From an uncultured Flavobacteriales bacterium (lineage in GTDB: Bacteria > Bacteroidota > Bacteroidia > Flavobacteriales_G > Salibacteraceae): a stretch of DNA of 64,000 nt. The position numbers were made by a program, and so were the translations under genes. The notes below the pieces were generated by a model, which did no database searches, was not told the DNA's origin, and saw only the letters and a program-made list of their open reading frames with translations. The stretch is from NCBI GenBank assembly GCA_937121175.1, contig CAKZKD010000011.1, positions 25,319-89,318 on the forward strand, written 5' to 3'. Positions 53,463 through 62,701 of the stretch are shown piece after piece. The number at the start of each line of letters is the position of its first letter. Positions within the stretch are counted from its first letter, which is position 1.

Positions 53463-55484
53463 TTAACGAATCTCAGAACCGCTCTCAACCTCATTCTCCG
53501 GGGAAACAAAACTTAATTCTCCGACTGAATTTTCCGCCATAAGAATCATTCCTTGAGATTCTACACCTCGAATTTTTCGTGAAGCAAGGTTTAGCAACAC
53601 ACTTACCTTTTTTCCAATTATCTCTTCAGCCGTATAATGTTCGGCAATACCAGAAACTACGGTTCTTTTATCTAATCCAGTATCCACCAAAAGCTTTAAT
53701 AATTTATTTGCCTTCGGAACTTTTTCTGCCTCCAAAATGGTTCCTACGCGAATATCCATTTTAGTAAAATCCTCAAAACTTGCTTCTGGCAATTGTGGTT
53801 TTGCTTCCGGTTTTGGAGCGTTCATTTTCTTGTTGCTTTCTAATTTCAGAATTTGAATCTCAATGTCCTTGTCTTCTATTTTTTGGAAGAGCAACTCGGG
53901 CTTGTTCAATGTTTTACCATCACCTAGCAAAGCGCCTAATTTATTTGCCGTAGTGGGCAAAAATGGTTTTATTACATCTTTCAATTCCGAAACAATTTCA
54001 ATTGCCAAGGCCATGATGATTTTTACTTTTTCTGGGTCAGTTTTAATTAATTTCCATGGCTCAACATCAGCTAAGTATTTGTTTCCAATTCTTGCCACTC
54101 CCATTGCGGCACTTTGAGCCTCACGGAATTTAAATTGCTGAATAAGCTCTCCAGACTTTGAAGCCAGACCTAACACCTTGTTAAAAACAGCACCTTCTTC
54201 TTCGGTATATTCTACTTCAGGAATTACCCCGTCATAATATTTGTGAGTAAGTACCGCTACTCGATTTACAAAATTCCCCAGTATAGCAACCAATTCATTG
54301 TTTACTCTAGCTTGATAATCTTTCCAAGTAAACTCACTGTCTTTAGATTCTGGAGCGATTGAAGTAAGCACATAACGCAACTCATCTTGTCTGTTGGGGA
54401 AATCTTCAAGGTACTCGTGCAACCAAACTGCCCAATTTCTGCTAGTTGATAGTTTATCTCCTTCCAAATTCAAAAACTCATTTGCTGGCACGTTTGTAGG
54501 CAACACAAAATCACCGTGTGCTTTGAGAATAATCGGAAATATTATTGCGTGAAAAACAATGTTATCCTTCCCTATAAAATGAATTAATTCAGTGTCTTCA
54601 CCTTTCCAATAATCCTCCCAATCTTTTCCGTTTTCTGATGCCCATTCCTTCGTTGCAGAAATGTAACCGATAGGCGCATCCAACCATACGTAAAGTACTT
54701 TTCCGTCAGCTCCTTCAACTGGGACCTTTACTCCCCAATCCAAATCACGTGTCATGGCCCGTGGCTGTAAGCCGCCGTCTATCCAAGATTTACATTGACC
54801 AATTACCTGATTTCTCCAAACTTTTGGGTTATGTTGTTGCTTGCCATCAAGCGTTCCGGCTTCAATCCATTCTTTTAGCCATTTTTCGTCTTTTTGCATT
54901 GGTAAGAACCAATGTGAGGTTTCTTTCAAAATGGGTGAATTACCACTAATAGTTGACTTTGGGTTTATTAAATCTTGTGGACTGAGTGTACTACCACATT
55001 TTTCGCATTGATCGCCGTAAGCACCATCATGGTGGCAATTCGGGCATTCTCCAATTATGTATCTATCGGCTAAAAATTGATTGTTTTCTTCGTCGTAAAA
55101 CTGCTCTGAGGTCTGCTTTTCAAAGACTCCTTTATCGTTTAGTACTTTAAAGAAATCTCGCGCTGTTTCGTGATGAATTGGTTTACTTGTTCGGCTGTAT
55201 TTATCGAACTGAATTCCAAAGTCTGCAAATGCTTTTTCGTTGATTTGATGGTATTTATCTACTATAGCCTGAGGTGTTGTTCCTTCTTTCTTCGCCCTTA
55301 GTGTTATTGCAGCTCCGTGTTCGTCCGACCCACAAATAAATGCGACATCTTCTCCTTTAGATTTGAGGTAGCGAACATAAATATCTGCTGGGAGATATGC
55401 TCCAGCAATATGTCCAATGTGCAATGGTCCATTTGCATAGGGTAAAGCTGCTGTTACAAGATGTTTTTTGGTATGTTCGCTCAT
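53463..55484 (-). CDS. metG: Methionyl-tRNA synthetase
   Basis: MetG charges tRNA-Met. The 673 residues begin with the HIGH region [20 protein letters not shown], then the zinc knuckle [18 protein letters not shown] (four Cys, about residues 142-159), [20 protein letters not shown], and the second signature as [17 protein letters not shown], where KLSTS replaces the usual KMSKS. The C-terminal region (about 565-673) is a tRNA-binding domain ([40 protein letters not shown]) that promotes dimerisation and tRNA binding. KLSTS is the common form in Bacteroidota. A TAnnTTTG box lies 37 bases upstream. Confidence 0.96.
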   Translation of the reverse strand: MSEHTKKHLVTAALPYANGPLHIGHIAGAYLPADIYVRYLKSKGEDVAFICGSDEHGAAITLRAKKEGTTPQAIVDKYHQINEKAFADFGIQFDKYSRTSKPIHHETARDFFKVLNDKGVFEKQTSEQFYDEENNQFLADRYIIGECPNCHHDGAYGDQCEKCGSTLSPQDLINPKSTISGNSPILKETSHWFLPMQKDEKWLKEWIEAGTLDGKQQHNPKVWRNQVIGQCKSWIDGGLQPRAMTRDLDWGVKVPVEGADGKVLYVWLDAPIGYISATKEWASENGKDWEDYWKGEDTELIHFIGKDNIVFHAIIFPIILKAHGDFVLPTNVPANEFLNLEGDKLSTSRNWAVWLHEYLEDFPNRQDELRYVLTSIAPESKDSEFTWKDYQARVNNELVAILGNFVNRVAVLTHKYYDGVIPEVEYTEEEGAVFNKVLGLASKSGELIQQFKFREAQSAAMGVARIGNKYLADVEPWKLIKTDPEKVKIIMALAIEIVSELKDVIKPFLPTTANKLGALLGDGKTLNKPELLFQKIEDKDIEIQILKLESNKKMNAPKPEAKPQLPEASFEDFTKMDIRVGTILEAEKVPKANKLLKLLVDTGLDKRTVVSGIAEHYTAEEIIGKKVSVLLNLASRKIRGVESQGMILMAENSVGELSFVSPENEVESGSEIR

Positions 55485-55521
55485 AGCTATTTCGCTACTT
55501 TAAGTGATATAAAAAAGAAGG

Positions 55522-55529
55522 CAAAAGTA
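55522..55529 (-). promoter_or_regulatory. Likely -7 box for metG
   Basis: The minus strand reads TACTTTTG, a full match to TAnnTTTG, 37 bases before the metG ATG and within the 56-base gap to the divergent LD-carboxypeptidase gene. No -33 TTG is evident. On the plus strand TACTTTAA near 55496 is a one-mismatch candidate for the other gene. Confidence 0.4.
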
Positions 55530-55540
55530 ATCTGAATACT

Positions 55541-56446
55541 ATGATTAGACCTCCCTATTTACAAAAAGGAGATACCGTGGCAATTGTAAGTCCGGCAAAG
55601 AAAATTCTTCCAAGAGAAATTGAATATGCCATAAAGTTCCTAGAATCAAACGGATTAAAAATAAAACTAGGCGAACATGTATTCGGAGAATGGAATCGAT
55701 TTTCTGGAACAGACGAGGAACGTACCGCAGATTTTCAATGGGCCTTAAACGACCAAAACATCAAAGCGATTTTTTGCGCCCGAGGTGGATACGGTTCCGT
55801 TCGAATAATTGACCAACTCGATTTTACTCAGTTTACCGCAACTCCAAAATGGATTATCGGGTATAGCGACATTACGGTATTTCATAATCACATTAATACC
55901 CAACTTAACATAGCTACTATTCATGGGCCTATGCCGCTGAATATTATTGACCAACCCAATGAATTAAAATCGGCTAATGGGTTAATTGAAATTCTTTATG
56001 GTAGAAACCTTTCCACTAAATTTCAGCATCATAAAATGAATGTTTCGGGCCAAGCTTCTGGGGCACTTATTGGTGGTAATTTGTCGGTTTTGTGTGGGCT
56101 GATTGGAACGAACAGCGACATCGACACCGAAAATCGTATTCTTTTTATTGAGGATTTGTGCGAAGAAAACTACAAGCTAGACAGAATGTTGTTTCAATTG
56201 GAAAAAAGTGGAAAATTGTCAAAATTGAACGGAGCAATAATTGGAAGTTTTACCCAAATGACGGATTTATCTCAATGGTTTCAAGAAGATAGTTACAACC
56301 TAATTGCTAATCGTTTCAAATCATTGAATATTCCTGTTGCGTTTAACTTTCCGGCCGGTCATATTAGCCTAAATACACCTTTGGTTTTAGGTCAGAAGTA
56401 TTGGCTTAAAGTGAGTGAAAAAGAATCTCTGTTAAAACCAGCATAA
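55541..56446 (+). CDS. LD-carboxypeptidase (peptidase S66)
   Basis: This cytoplasmic serine peptidase trims the terminal D-Ala from recycled murein tetrapeptides. The 301 residues have the family start PPYLQKGDTVAIVSPAKKIL, AIFCARGGYGSVRIIDQLDF near residues 75-94, the nucleophile in WIIGYSDITVFHN (Ser about 110), the Glu in ILFIEDLCEENYKLDRML and the His in FPAGHISLNTPLVLG. Length is typical of LdcA. It is divergent from metG and ends at a bidirectional terminator shared with the next gene. Confidence 0.93.
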   Translation: MIRPPYLQKGDTVAIVSPAKKILPREIEYAIKFLESNGLKIKLGEHVFGEWNRFSGTDEERTADFQWALNDQNIKAIFCARGGYGSVRIIDQLDFTQFTATPKWIIGYSDITVFHNHINTQLNIATIHGPMPLNIIDQPNELKSANGLIEILYGRNLSTKFQHHKMNVSGQASGALIGGNLSVLCGLIGTNSDIDTENRILFIEDLCEENYKLDRMLFQLEKSGKLSKLNGAIIGSFTQMTDLSQWFQEDSYNLIANRFKSLNIPVAFNFPAGHISLNTPLVLGQKYWLKVSEKESLLKPA

Positions 56447-56449
56447 AAC

Positions 56450-56478
56450 AAAAAAGCCATTCTGGACTCCAGAATGGC
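56450..56478. terminator. Bidirectional terminator between convergent genes
   Basis: GCCATTCTGG / CCAGAATGGC form a perfect stem with a three-base loop (56456-56478). On the minus strand it is followed by six Ts; on the plus strand by a weaker T-rich tract. It serves the LD-carboxypeptidase gene and the opposite FecR-like/TPR gene. Confidence 0.88.
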
Positions 56479-56504
56479 TTTCATTTTCTTATTGCTATTT
56501 CTTA

Positions 56505-57410
56505 CTAGTTTCTGGCTTGCTGAACACCAGCTTGGTCCAAAAATGCATTGTACTCAATACGAATCATTTCGGACTCAGGAGCAAGTACTAGTGCTTTTTC
56601 AAAGTGAGCAACAGCATCCACATACAAACCATTCACTTTGCAAAACTTAGCCATCAAAGCGTGGTAAAGCGGAGACTCTTCATCTTTAGCTTTATTAATT
56701 TCCGATAGGTCTTCCTCGAATTGCGCTCGTTCTTCCTCTGAAGGAACTCTTAAAATTAACTCGCCAGACTTTATTCCCGGCTTCTCGCTACTCGTGACGA
56801 CTAATTTGTAGATAGCATCTTCTTCGAATTCAATATTACTTAAGTCTAGAGTAGCTATGTTTCCATTCACCTTCTCTTCCAAAACTGGCTCATCAAATAA
56901 ATTAAGCACCTTCACCGTGCACTCACCCAAATCAGCTTCTGAAGCCCATTGTATTGTAGTAGCTTTCTGCATGAAATACGTGCTTTCTGGAGAAAAAAGG
57001 CTTATTCCGTTGTTTTCTAAAGACCGTTCGACAGAACCCGTAATTGACATATTACTCGTGTTACCACCATCTTCTCCACTCATTTCATTAAAAACGTAAG
57101 CAAGATATCGTTGAGCAATACCTGAATTATCAGCTTTAAAGTTTCCTGCGACATCATTCATTGTATATATACCCGGCGTATTTAGGTTTACCGTCTTTCC
57201 ATCGGCATTGCTCAATTCAACGGCACCACCTTCACCCAACATAACTTTAGCATTAGCAGGAAGTTTCATTCCTGGTCCAAGTGGAGAATATTCAGCACCT
57301 TGCTGAACTACATTTTCACCTTTTGCAGATAGTACGGTAAAAGTTCCTTGTGCAAAGCTGATAACTGATACCAGTAATGCGGTTGCTAGGGAGAATAATT
57401 TTGTTTTCAT
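56505..57410 (-). CDS. Secreted protein with FecR-like N-terminal part and TPR-like C-terminus
   Basis: The 301-residue protein has a signal peptide (MKTKLFSLATALLVSVISFA). Residues about 21-80 (FTVLSAKGENVVQQGAEYSP, KLPANAKVMLGEGGAVELSN) resemble the FecR fold that often carries threshold-like envelope sensing. A middle beta-rich part (about 125-215) resembles an Ig-like domain, and the C-terminus (about 235-295, CKVNGLYVDAVAHFEKALVL) looks like one or two TPR helices. It is divergent from a CHASE2 protein with 126 bases between them, as is often seen with FecR and CHASE2 proteins. I infer a role in envelope sensing. Confidence 0.65.
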   Translation of the reverse strand: MKTKLFSLATALLVSVISFAQGTFTVLSAKGENVVQQGAEYSPLGPGMKLPANAKVMLGEGGAVELSNADGKTVNLNTPGIYTMNDVAGNFKADNSGIAQRYLAYVFNEMSGEDGGNTSNMSITGSVERSLENNGISLFSPESTYFMQKATTIQWASEADLGECTVKVLNLFDEPVLEEKVNGNIATLDLSNIEFEEDAIYKLVVTSSEKPGIKSGELILRVPSEEERAQFEEDLSEINKAKDEESPLYHALMAKFCKVNGLYVDAVAHFEKALVLAPESEMIRIEYNAFLDQAGVQQARN

Positions 57411-57432
57411 GGCTATTTATTTAAATATGAGA

Positions 57433-57464
57433 CAAATATACGATTCCAACATAGTACGAACAAA
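57433..57464 (-). promoter_or_regulatory. Complete Bacteroidota promoter (-33 and -7) for the FecR-like gene
   Basis: On the minus strand TTTG (57461-57464) and TATATTTG (57433-57440) are separated by 20 bases, a good match to the Bacteroidota primary sigma consensus. The -7 box ends 22 bases before the ATG at 57410. On the plus strand TACTTTAG at 57504-57511 is a near match upstream of the CHASE2 gene. Confidence 0.65.
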
Positions 57465-57536
57465 TAAACATTAGGTTACCTATCGAAAATACCTGTAAAT
57501 AAGTACTTTAGTTTTCATCAGAATTCTACACATTTT

Positions 57537-58808
57537 ATGAAGTATATATTTGGAATTAATACACTCTTGTGTACAGGATACATTGGTTTACTTGTTTTTG
57601 TTTTTTCTCACCTTCCTATCCAAACTGATTTATTTGACCCTTTAGCAAAAGCATTCGAAGATTTTGAAATGTCAGATTTGGTCTTCTCACAACCACCTGC
57701 CAACGAAAACTTGGTGAGTGAAGAAGTAGAATACCTCAGAGACCCTTCGGAAATAGCTAGAGACACAAACGTGGTTTTAGTCAACATTCAATTCAGAAAC
57801 CGGGCTGAAATTGGACGAATGTTGGACATCATCAACAAATATGAGCCCGCTGCCGTTGGAATTGATGCTTTTTTCAGAAAGGAAAAAGGCCCTGCCCAAG
57901 ATTTCCCACTGGCTATGGCTCTAGCCCAAACTAAAAACTTGGTTCTGGTAAATCAGCTAGTTACCACTGATGAGGAAAAGGATTGTTTTGATTCTTTGCA
58001 ATACTCAAACCCAATGTTTAATGAAACGGCCTTTAATGGCTTTGCTAATGTGCTTACCAGCAGCAAAGGAAAAGGGTTTAGAACGGTCAAGTCATTTTAT
58101 CCGTTTCAATGCCTGAAAGACACGATGTACCCTAATTTTTCCACCAAATTAGTGCAATTAGCAAATCCCGAAGCCTATCAACGATTAATTGAACGCGAAC
58201 ATTTTGTAGAAACCATTAATTGGACAGGAAATTTTCGAAAATTTATGGCATTTGATGCTCACCAAATACTTGGTGAAATTGGTGACTTATCCGTAATGAA
58301 AAATAAAATTGTTCTGTTAGGCTATATTGGCCAGCAACTTGGTGACCGTGATTTGGTCGATATCTTTTATACTCCACAGAATCCGCGAGTTGCGGGTAGA
58401 GCATACCCAGACACCTATGGGGTTGTGGTTCACGCCAACATAATATCGATGATAATGGATGGAAAATACATTCATCGAACACCAGAATGGATTGTTCGGC
58501 TAATTCAATTCATCATAGTTTATTTAAATGTAGCTCTGTTTCTTTACGTTGCTGACAAAAGAAAAATGTATTATGACCTCATCACCAAATCAATTCAATT
58601 GGTTGAACTTGCCTTGTTCATGGGATTAATAGTAATGTTAATGCTTCGGTTTCAGATAAAAATAAACCTGACGATGGTTTTGGTTGGTGTTGCCTTAAGT
58701 GGAGATTTGACTGAACTTTACGCTGGAAGTTTACAGCCTATGGGAGAAAAATACCTTCGAAAATTTGGACTGATTAAACCAAAAGACACGAACAATTCGG
58801 AAGACTAA
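57537..58808 (+). CDS. CHASE2 domain membrane protein without an output domain
   Basis: The 423 residues begin with one membrane helix (about 7-27), continue with a large periplasmic CHASE2 sensor domain (about 30-325, with RDTNVVLVNIQFRNRAEIGR, KYEPAAVGIDAFFRKEKGPA, KNKIVLLGYIGQ and HANIISMIMDGKYIHRTPEW), and end with three closely spaced helices (about 325-395) and a short cytoplasmic tail (ENEKYLRKFG-like). In most bacteria CHASE2 is joined to a kinase, cyclase or GGDEF domain; none is present here, so signalling must go through a partner or the protein has another role. It is divergent from the FecR-like gene and 43 bases before ispG. Confidence 0.82.
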   Translation: MKYIFGINTLLCTGYIGLLVFVFSHLPIQTDLFDPLAKAFEDFEMSDLVFSQPPANENLVSEEVEYLRDPSEIARDTNVVLVNIQFRNRAEIGRMLDIINKYEPAAVGIDAFFRKEKGPAQDFPLAMALAQTKNLVLVNQLVTTDEEKDCFDSLQYSNPMFNETAFNGFANVLTSSKGKGFRTVKSFYPFQCLKDTMYPNFSTKLVQLANPEAYQRLIEREHFVETINWTGNFRKFMAFDAHQILGEIGDLSVMKNKIVLLGYIGQQLGDRDLVDIFYTPQNPRVAGRAYPDTYGVVVHANIISMIMDGKYIHRTPEWIVRLIQFIIVYLNVALFLYVADKRKMYYDLITKSIQLVELALFMGLIVMLMLRFQIKINLTMVLVGVALSGDLTELYAGSLQPMGEKYLRKFGLIKPKDTNNSED

Positions 58809-58851
58809 TGTGTTATACTGCTTTAACAACTGAAAATCGCTACACTTTAAC

Positions 58852-60789
58852 ATGAAAGATTATAAATACTGCAACTCACTCACTCAATACAGTAGGTTCA
58901 AAACCAGAGAAGTTCAGGTTGGAAATGTGAAAATTGGAGGCGATAATCCAATAGTTGTTCAATCCATGACCACAACCGATACTATGGACACAGAAGCCAC
59001 GGTTGAACAATCGATTCGAATGATTGATGCTGGTTGTCAATTAGTTAGAATCACCGCACCTAGTAAGCGTGAAGCTGAAAATCTAAGGAATATTAAGAAT
59101 GAATTAGTTAAACGAGGATACCATACTCCATTAGTTGCCGACATTCATTTCACTCCAAATGCAGCAGAAATAGCAGCAAAAATTGTAGAGAAAGTAAGAG
59201 TAAACCCAGGGAACTATGCAGACAAAAAGAAGTTTGAACACATTGAATATACCGACGAAGAATATCAAAAAGAGCTAGACCGCATTCGTGTCCGGTTTTT
59301 ACCCTTGGTAAAAATTTGCAAAGAACATGGAACTGCCATGCGTATTGGAACTAATCATGGCTCACTATCTGACCGAATTTTAAGTAGATACGGAGATACT
59401 GCATTAGGCATGGTAGAATCGGCGATGGAGTTTTTGCGAATTTGCGAATCTGAAGGGTATCACAACATTGTGCTGAGCATGAAGTCTTCGAATACTCAAG
59501 TAATGGTAGAAGCATACCGGTTATTGGTGAATCACATGATGACTGCTGGCATGAACTATCCGCTACATTTAGGAGTTACGGAAGCTGGAGAAGGTGAAGA
59601 TGGTAGAATAAAATCGGCCGTTGGAATCGGAACCTTACTTGAAGACGGATTGGGTGATACAGTAAGAGTATCATTGACTGAAGAACCTGAATTTGAGATT
59701 CCGGTAGCTCAAGAATTGGTTAAAAGATATTCCTCAAGAAATGAGCATCAAAATATACAACCAATTGAGCATTACCCAATCCATCCGTTCGAATACAACA
59801 GAAGGCAAACCAATCAAGTATTAAACATTGGCTCAGGTTCAGCCCCAGTTGTGGTTGCCGATTTATCTTTAAAATCAGAAATTAAACCATCAAGTTTGTT
59901 TGCTTATGGATACCAATATTCAGTTCCATTGGACAAATGGAATATTACAGATCAAGCCGCAGATTACATCTTTGTAAACAACAAAACCATTGATTTTGAA
60001 ATTCCGGGCACTTTGGGTGTAATCCAAACCCACAAAACATGGATTAAAAATCGAGACAAACCCAGACACTTTCCATTTTTCACGGCTAAAGAATACTCTC
60101 CTGACGTAGAAAAATCGGCAACATTGAATATGGTCTATTGCTGTGTTGAAGACTTGACTGAAGGGCTAATTCAGCTTTTGAAAAAAGATGAAACTGTAGT
60201 TATTATGCTCGACACCTACAACGAGCATGGCATGGCTGAACAACGCAAAGTGGTTGTCGAATTAATTCAAAATGAGTGTGATACACCTGTAATTATAGGT
60301 AGAGCATACGGAAACCTTTCTGCTGATCAATTGCAACTGCAAAGTGCAACAGATATGGGCGCATTGCTTATTGACGGAATTGGTGATGGTGTGTTCCTTG
60401 CTGCTGAGAATTGTGGACCGGAACGCATGATAAATCAGACTGCTTTTGGAATCTTACAAGCTTCACGAACAAGAATTTCCAAAACTGAATACATCTCCTG
60501 CCCAAGTTGCGGCCGTACACTATTTGATTTACAAGAGGTAACAGCTAAAATTCGTTCAAGAACCGAACACCTAAAAGGTGTAAAGATTGGCATAATGGGT
60601 TGTATTGTAAATGGCCCAGGTGAGATGGCAGATGCCGATTATGGGTATGTTGGAACGGGTCCAGGGAAAATTTCATTATACAAAGAAAAAGAAGTCGTAA
60701 AACGAAATGTTCCTGAAAAACAGGCTGTTGACGACCTTATTTCTTTAATAAAAGAGCACGGAGATTGGATTGAACTGCAAGAAGCGTAA
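58852..60789 (+). CDS. ispG: 4-hydroxy-3-methylbut-2-enyl diphosphate synthase (long form)
   Basis: IspG (GcpE) makes HMBPP from MEcPP in the non-mevalonate isoprenoid pathway, using a [4Fe-4S] cluster. The 645 residues carry the N-terminal TIM barrel (PIVVQSMTTTDTMDTEATVE, LVADIHFTPNAAEIAAKIVE, KVRVNPGNYAD), an inserted domain (about 290-500) found in Bacteroidota, Chlamydiae and plant enzymes, and the C-terminal cluster domain with SCPSCGRTLFDLQE and the cluster/substrate motif GCIVNGPGEMADADYGYVG. The length matches the long form. It follows the CHASE2 gene closely. Confidence 0.95.
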   Translation: MKDYKYCNSLTQYSRFKTREVQVGNVKIGGDNPIVVQSMTTTDTMDTEATVEQSIRMIDAGCQLVRITAPSKREAENLRNIKNELVKRGYHTPLVADIHFTPNAAEIAAKIVEKVRVNPGNYADKKKFEHIEYTDEEYQKELDRIRVRFLPLVKICKEHGTAMRIGTNHGSLSDRILSRYGDTALGMVESAMEFLRICESEGYHNIVLSMKSSNTQVMVEAYRLLVNHMMTAGMNYPLHLGVTEAGEGEDGRIKSAVGIGTLLEDGLGDTVRVSLTEEPEFEIPVAQELVKRYSSRNEHQNIQPIEHYPIHPFEYNRRQTNQVLNIGSGSAPVVVADLSLKSEIKPSSLFAYGYQYSVPLDKWNITDQAADYIFVNNKTIDFEIPGTLGVIQTHKTWIKNRDKPRHFPFFTAKEYSPDVEKSATLNMVYCCVEDLTEGLIQLLKKDETVVIMLDTYNEHGMAEQRKVVVELIQNECDTPVIIGRAYGNLSADQLQLQSATDMGALLIDGIGDGVFLAAENCGPERMINQTAFGILQASRTRISKTEYISCPSCGRTLFDLQEVTAKIRSRTEHLKGVKIGIMGCIVNGPGEMADADYGYVGTGPGKISLYKEKEVVKRNVPEKQAVDDLISLIKEHGDWIELQEA

Positions 60790-60794
60790 AGCGT

Positions 60795-62111
60795 TTACTT
60801 CTTAACCACTCGCTGTACAGACTTGTCTTTTTCCTGAGTTGATTCTAAAAAATAAACCCCTTGTTCTAGCTCTTGCAAGTCATGCAGTTGATTTGACCTT
60901 GCCTCTTTAACAACCCTGCCCAAACTATCGAATAATCGTAGACTTAGAATTTCATGCTCAGATTTTACGTGTATGAAGTTTGAGAATGGATTAGGAAAAA
61001 CAATAACATCAGAATTAAAAGCCATTTCCTGCATCGAGGTAGATCCTCCTGTTCCACCTCCACCGATTGGTTCTTTTTCGTTAACCTTTATATAATCTGT
61101 TTTTGAACTTACTTTTGACCCAAATCGGTTTCGTTTGGTCAATGTTACCGTGTAGTAACCTGCATCCGTAAAACTTACTGCTGCACTTGAGTCACCTAAA
61201 TTGCTTCCTTGCTCCAGCGCATAAGTGTTTGGTGAAATTTCCCATTCTCTAAAAATACCAGACATTAATGAAGTATCATTTAGCTCGGTAATTTCATCTA
61301 CTTGAACTTCCTCTTTCGTAGCGTAGAATCCTATAACTTCTTTTTCTTCTTCTTGAAACTTTACGTTGGTAACCGTGAATGCAGTGCCGAATAATGACCC
61401 GGAAATTATTAAAACAGGATTTTTAATTCCGGGGGCAAACCATTTGTACTCCATCCTTCTGTTTGGTAAAGGAGGCAGAGAAACTCCAGCAAATTTTAAT
61501 GAATCTATTTCATCGATAAACGTTTTCACTTTTAAGCAATTCTGGTATGTTTTTCCGGGCAACCTTAATGTTCCCCACCCATCTACCTCATTAGTTCGAG
61601 TACCCTGTTGTACTAAAGATAACTGACCCGCCAACGAGAATGAAACTTTGAATGTTGAAGTATCGACATCTCCGTAATCTAAAGGAAATTGATACAATTC
61701 ATCATCGTCTGAATAATTTTGCGGGATGGGTATTCCATTGTATTTAAGACTTCTTCCTTCTGCTTTAAATGCACTATTAGTTACATTATAAACATCATAA
61801 ATATCCCGCATCATAAACTGTCCAAAACCTAATGAGTCCGCAACTTTAACACCAAAATCCATCGTAAAAAAGAAGAAGTTTATAGAGCGAGCAGACTTGT
61901 ATTCTTCTGCATCCTGAAATGCCAATTCCAAACCCGAGTAGTCCCAAGTAATATTCGCACCTTTATCCTCGTATGTTTTATCGTTACCAATTTCAGCATT
62001 TGTATAAAATACTTTATCACCTGAATTTGGCATGTACGTTCCATCGACTGTAATTTGAGCAGTAGTTCCCGTAAAAAGAAAAACGAAGAGAATGGCATAA
62101 AGCTCTTTCAT
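60795..62111 (-). CDS. T9SS-exported protein with PKD-like and type A sorting domains
   Basis: The 438-residue protein has a signal peptide (MKELYAILFVFLFTGTTA), a beta-rich N-terminal region without a recognised family (about 20-270), a PKD/immunoglobulin-like domain (about 275-345, SAAVSFTDAGYYTVTLTKRN) and a Gly-rich linker followed by a C-terminal type A sorting domain (about 365-438, VIVFPNPFSNFIHVKSEHEI, LRLFDSLGRVVKEARSN, LEQGVYFLE, ending VQRVVKK). It would be exported through SprA and anchored or released at the surface. The gene is convergent with ispG (5 bases apart) and divergent from the next gene with only 43 bases between. Confidence 0.88.
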   Translation of the reverse strand: MKELYAILFVFLFTGTTAQITVDGTYMPNSGDKVFYTNAEIGNDKTYEDKGANITWDYSGLELAFQDAEEYKSARSINFFFFTMDFGVKVADSLGFGQFMMRDIYDVYNVTNSAFKAEGRSLKYNGIPIPQNYSDDDELYQFPLDYGDVDTSTFKVSFSLAGQLSLVQQGTRTNEVDGWGTLRLPGKTYQNCLKVKTFIDEIDSLKFAGVSLPPLPNRRMEYKWFAPGIKNPVLIISGSLFGTAFTVTNVKFQEEEKEVIGFYATKEEVQVDEITELNDTSLMSGIFREWEISPNTYALEQGSNLGDSSAAVSFTDAGYYTVTLTKRNRFGSKVSSKTDYIKVNEKEPIGGGGTGGSTSMQEMAFNSDVIVFPNPFSNFIHVKSEHEILSLRLFDSLGRVVKEARSNQLHDLQELEQGVYFLESTQEKDKSVQRVVKK

Positions 62112-62154
62112 ATTGTGTTATTTTGAAATACAAAGATCATAAAATAAATCCATT

Positions 62155-62697
62155 ATGAGAATTCTAAAAGAAGATACTGTACTTGTGGTCGTAGATATAC
62201 AGGAACGACTTTTACCTCATATTAATGAAAACGAACAACTTGTAGCTAAATGTAAAACCCTTATAGAAGGAATCAAGTTAATTAACGTTCCAACCATTGT
62301 AACAGAACAATATGTAAAGGGGTTGGGACAAACTGTTGGAAGTATTGCAACAAGTTTAGGAGACTTTCAACCTATCGAAAAAATGTCGTTTTCCTGCTGC
62401 GGCGAGCCTAATTTCAACATAAAAATAGAAGAACGCTACAGAGAAAATGTATTGCTGTGCGGGATTGAAAGTCATGTTTGTGTATTGCAAACAGCTATTG
62501 ATTTGCAGGATGCTGGTCACAGACCCATTGTTGTTGCTGATGCTGTTTCAAGCAGAAACTTAGAGGACAAAGAATTGGCATTACACCGGTTTTCCACAGA
62601 AGGCATTCGGGTGACTTCGGTCGAATCTATATTATTTGAGTTGTGTAAGCTGTCTGGAACCGCAGAATTTAAAGCTATATCCAAGCTTGTAAAATAA
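62155..62697 (+). CDS. Isochorismatase-fold cysteine hydrolase
   Basis: The 180-residue enzyme has the Asp-Lys-Cys triad of the isochorismatase-like hydrolase family: Asp in TVLVVVDIQERLLPHINE (about 13-16), Lys in VTEQYVKGLGQT and the nucleophilic Cys in VLLCGIESHVCVLQTAIDLQ (Cys about 110), with DAGHRPIVVADAVSSR after it. The substrate is not known; YcaC-like amide hydrolases are the closest general group. The CDF transporter gene starts 4 bases after it. Confidence 0.88.
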   Translation: MRILKEDTVLVVVDIQERLLPHINENEQLVAKCKTLIEGIKLINVPTIVTEQYVKGLGQTVGSIATSLGDFQPIEKMSFSCCGEPNFNIKIEERYRENVLLCGIESHVCVLQTAIDLQDAGHRPIVVADAVSSRNLEDKELALHRFSTEGIRVTSVESILFELCKLSGTAEFKAISKLVK

Positions 62698-62701
62698 AGT
62701 A

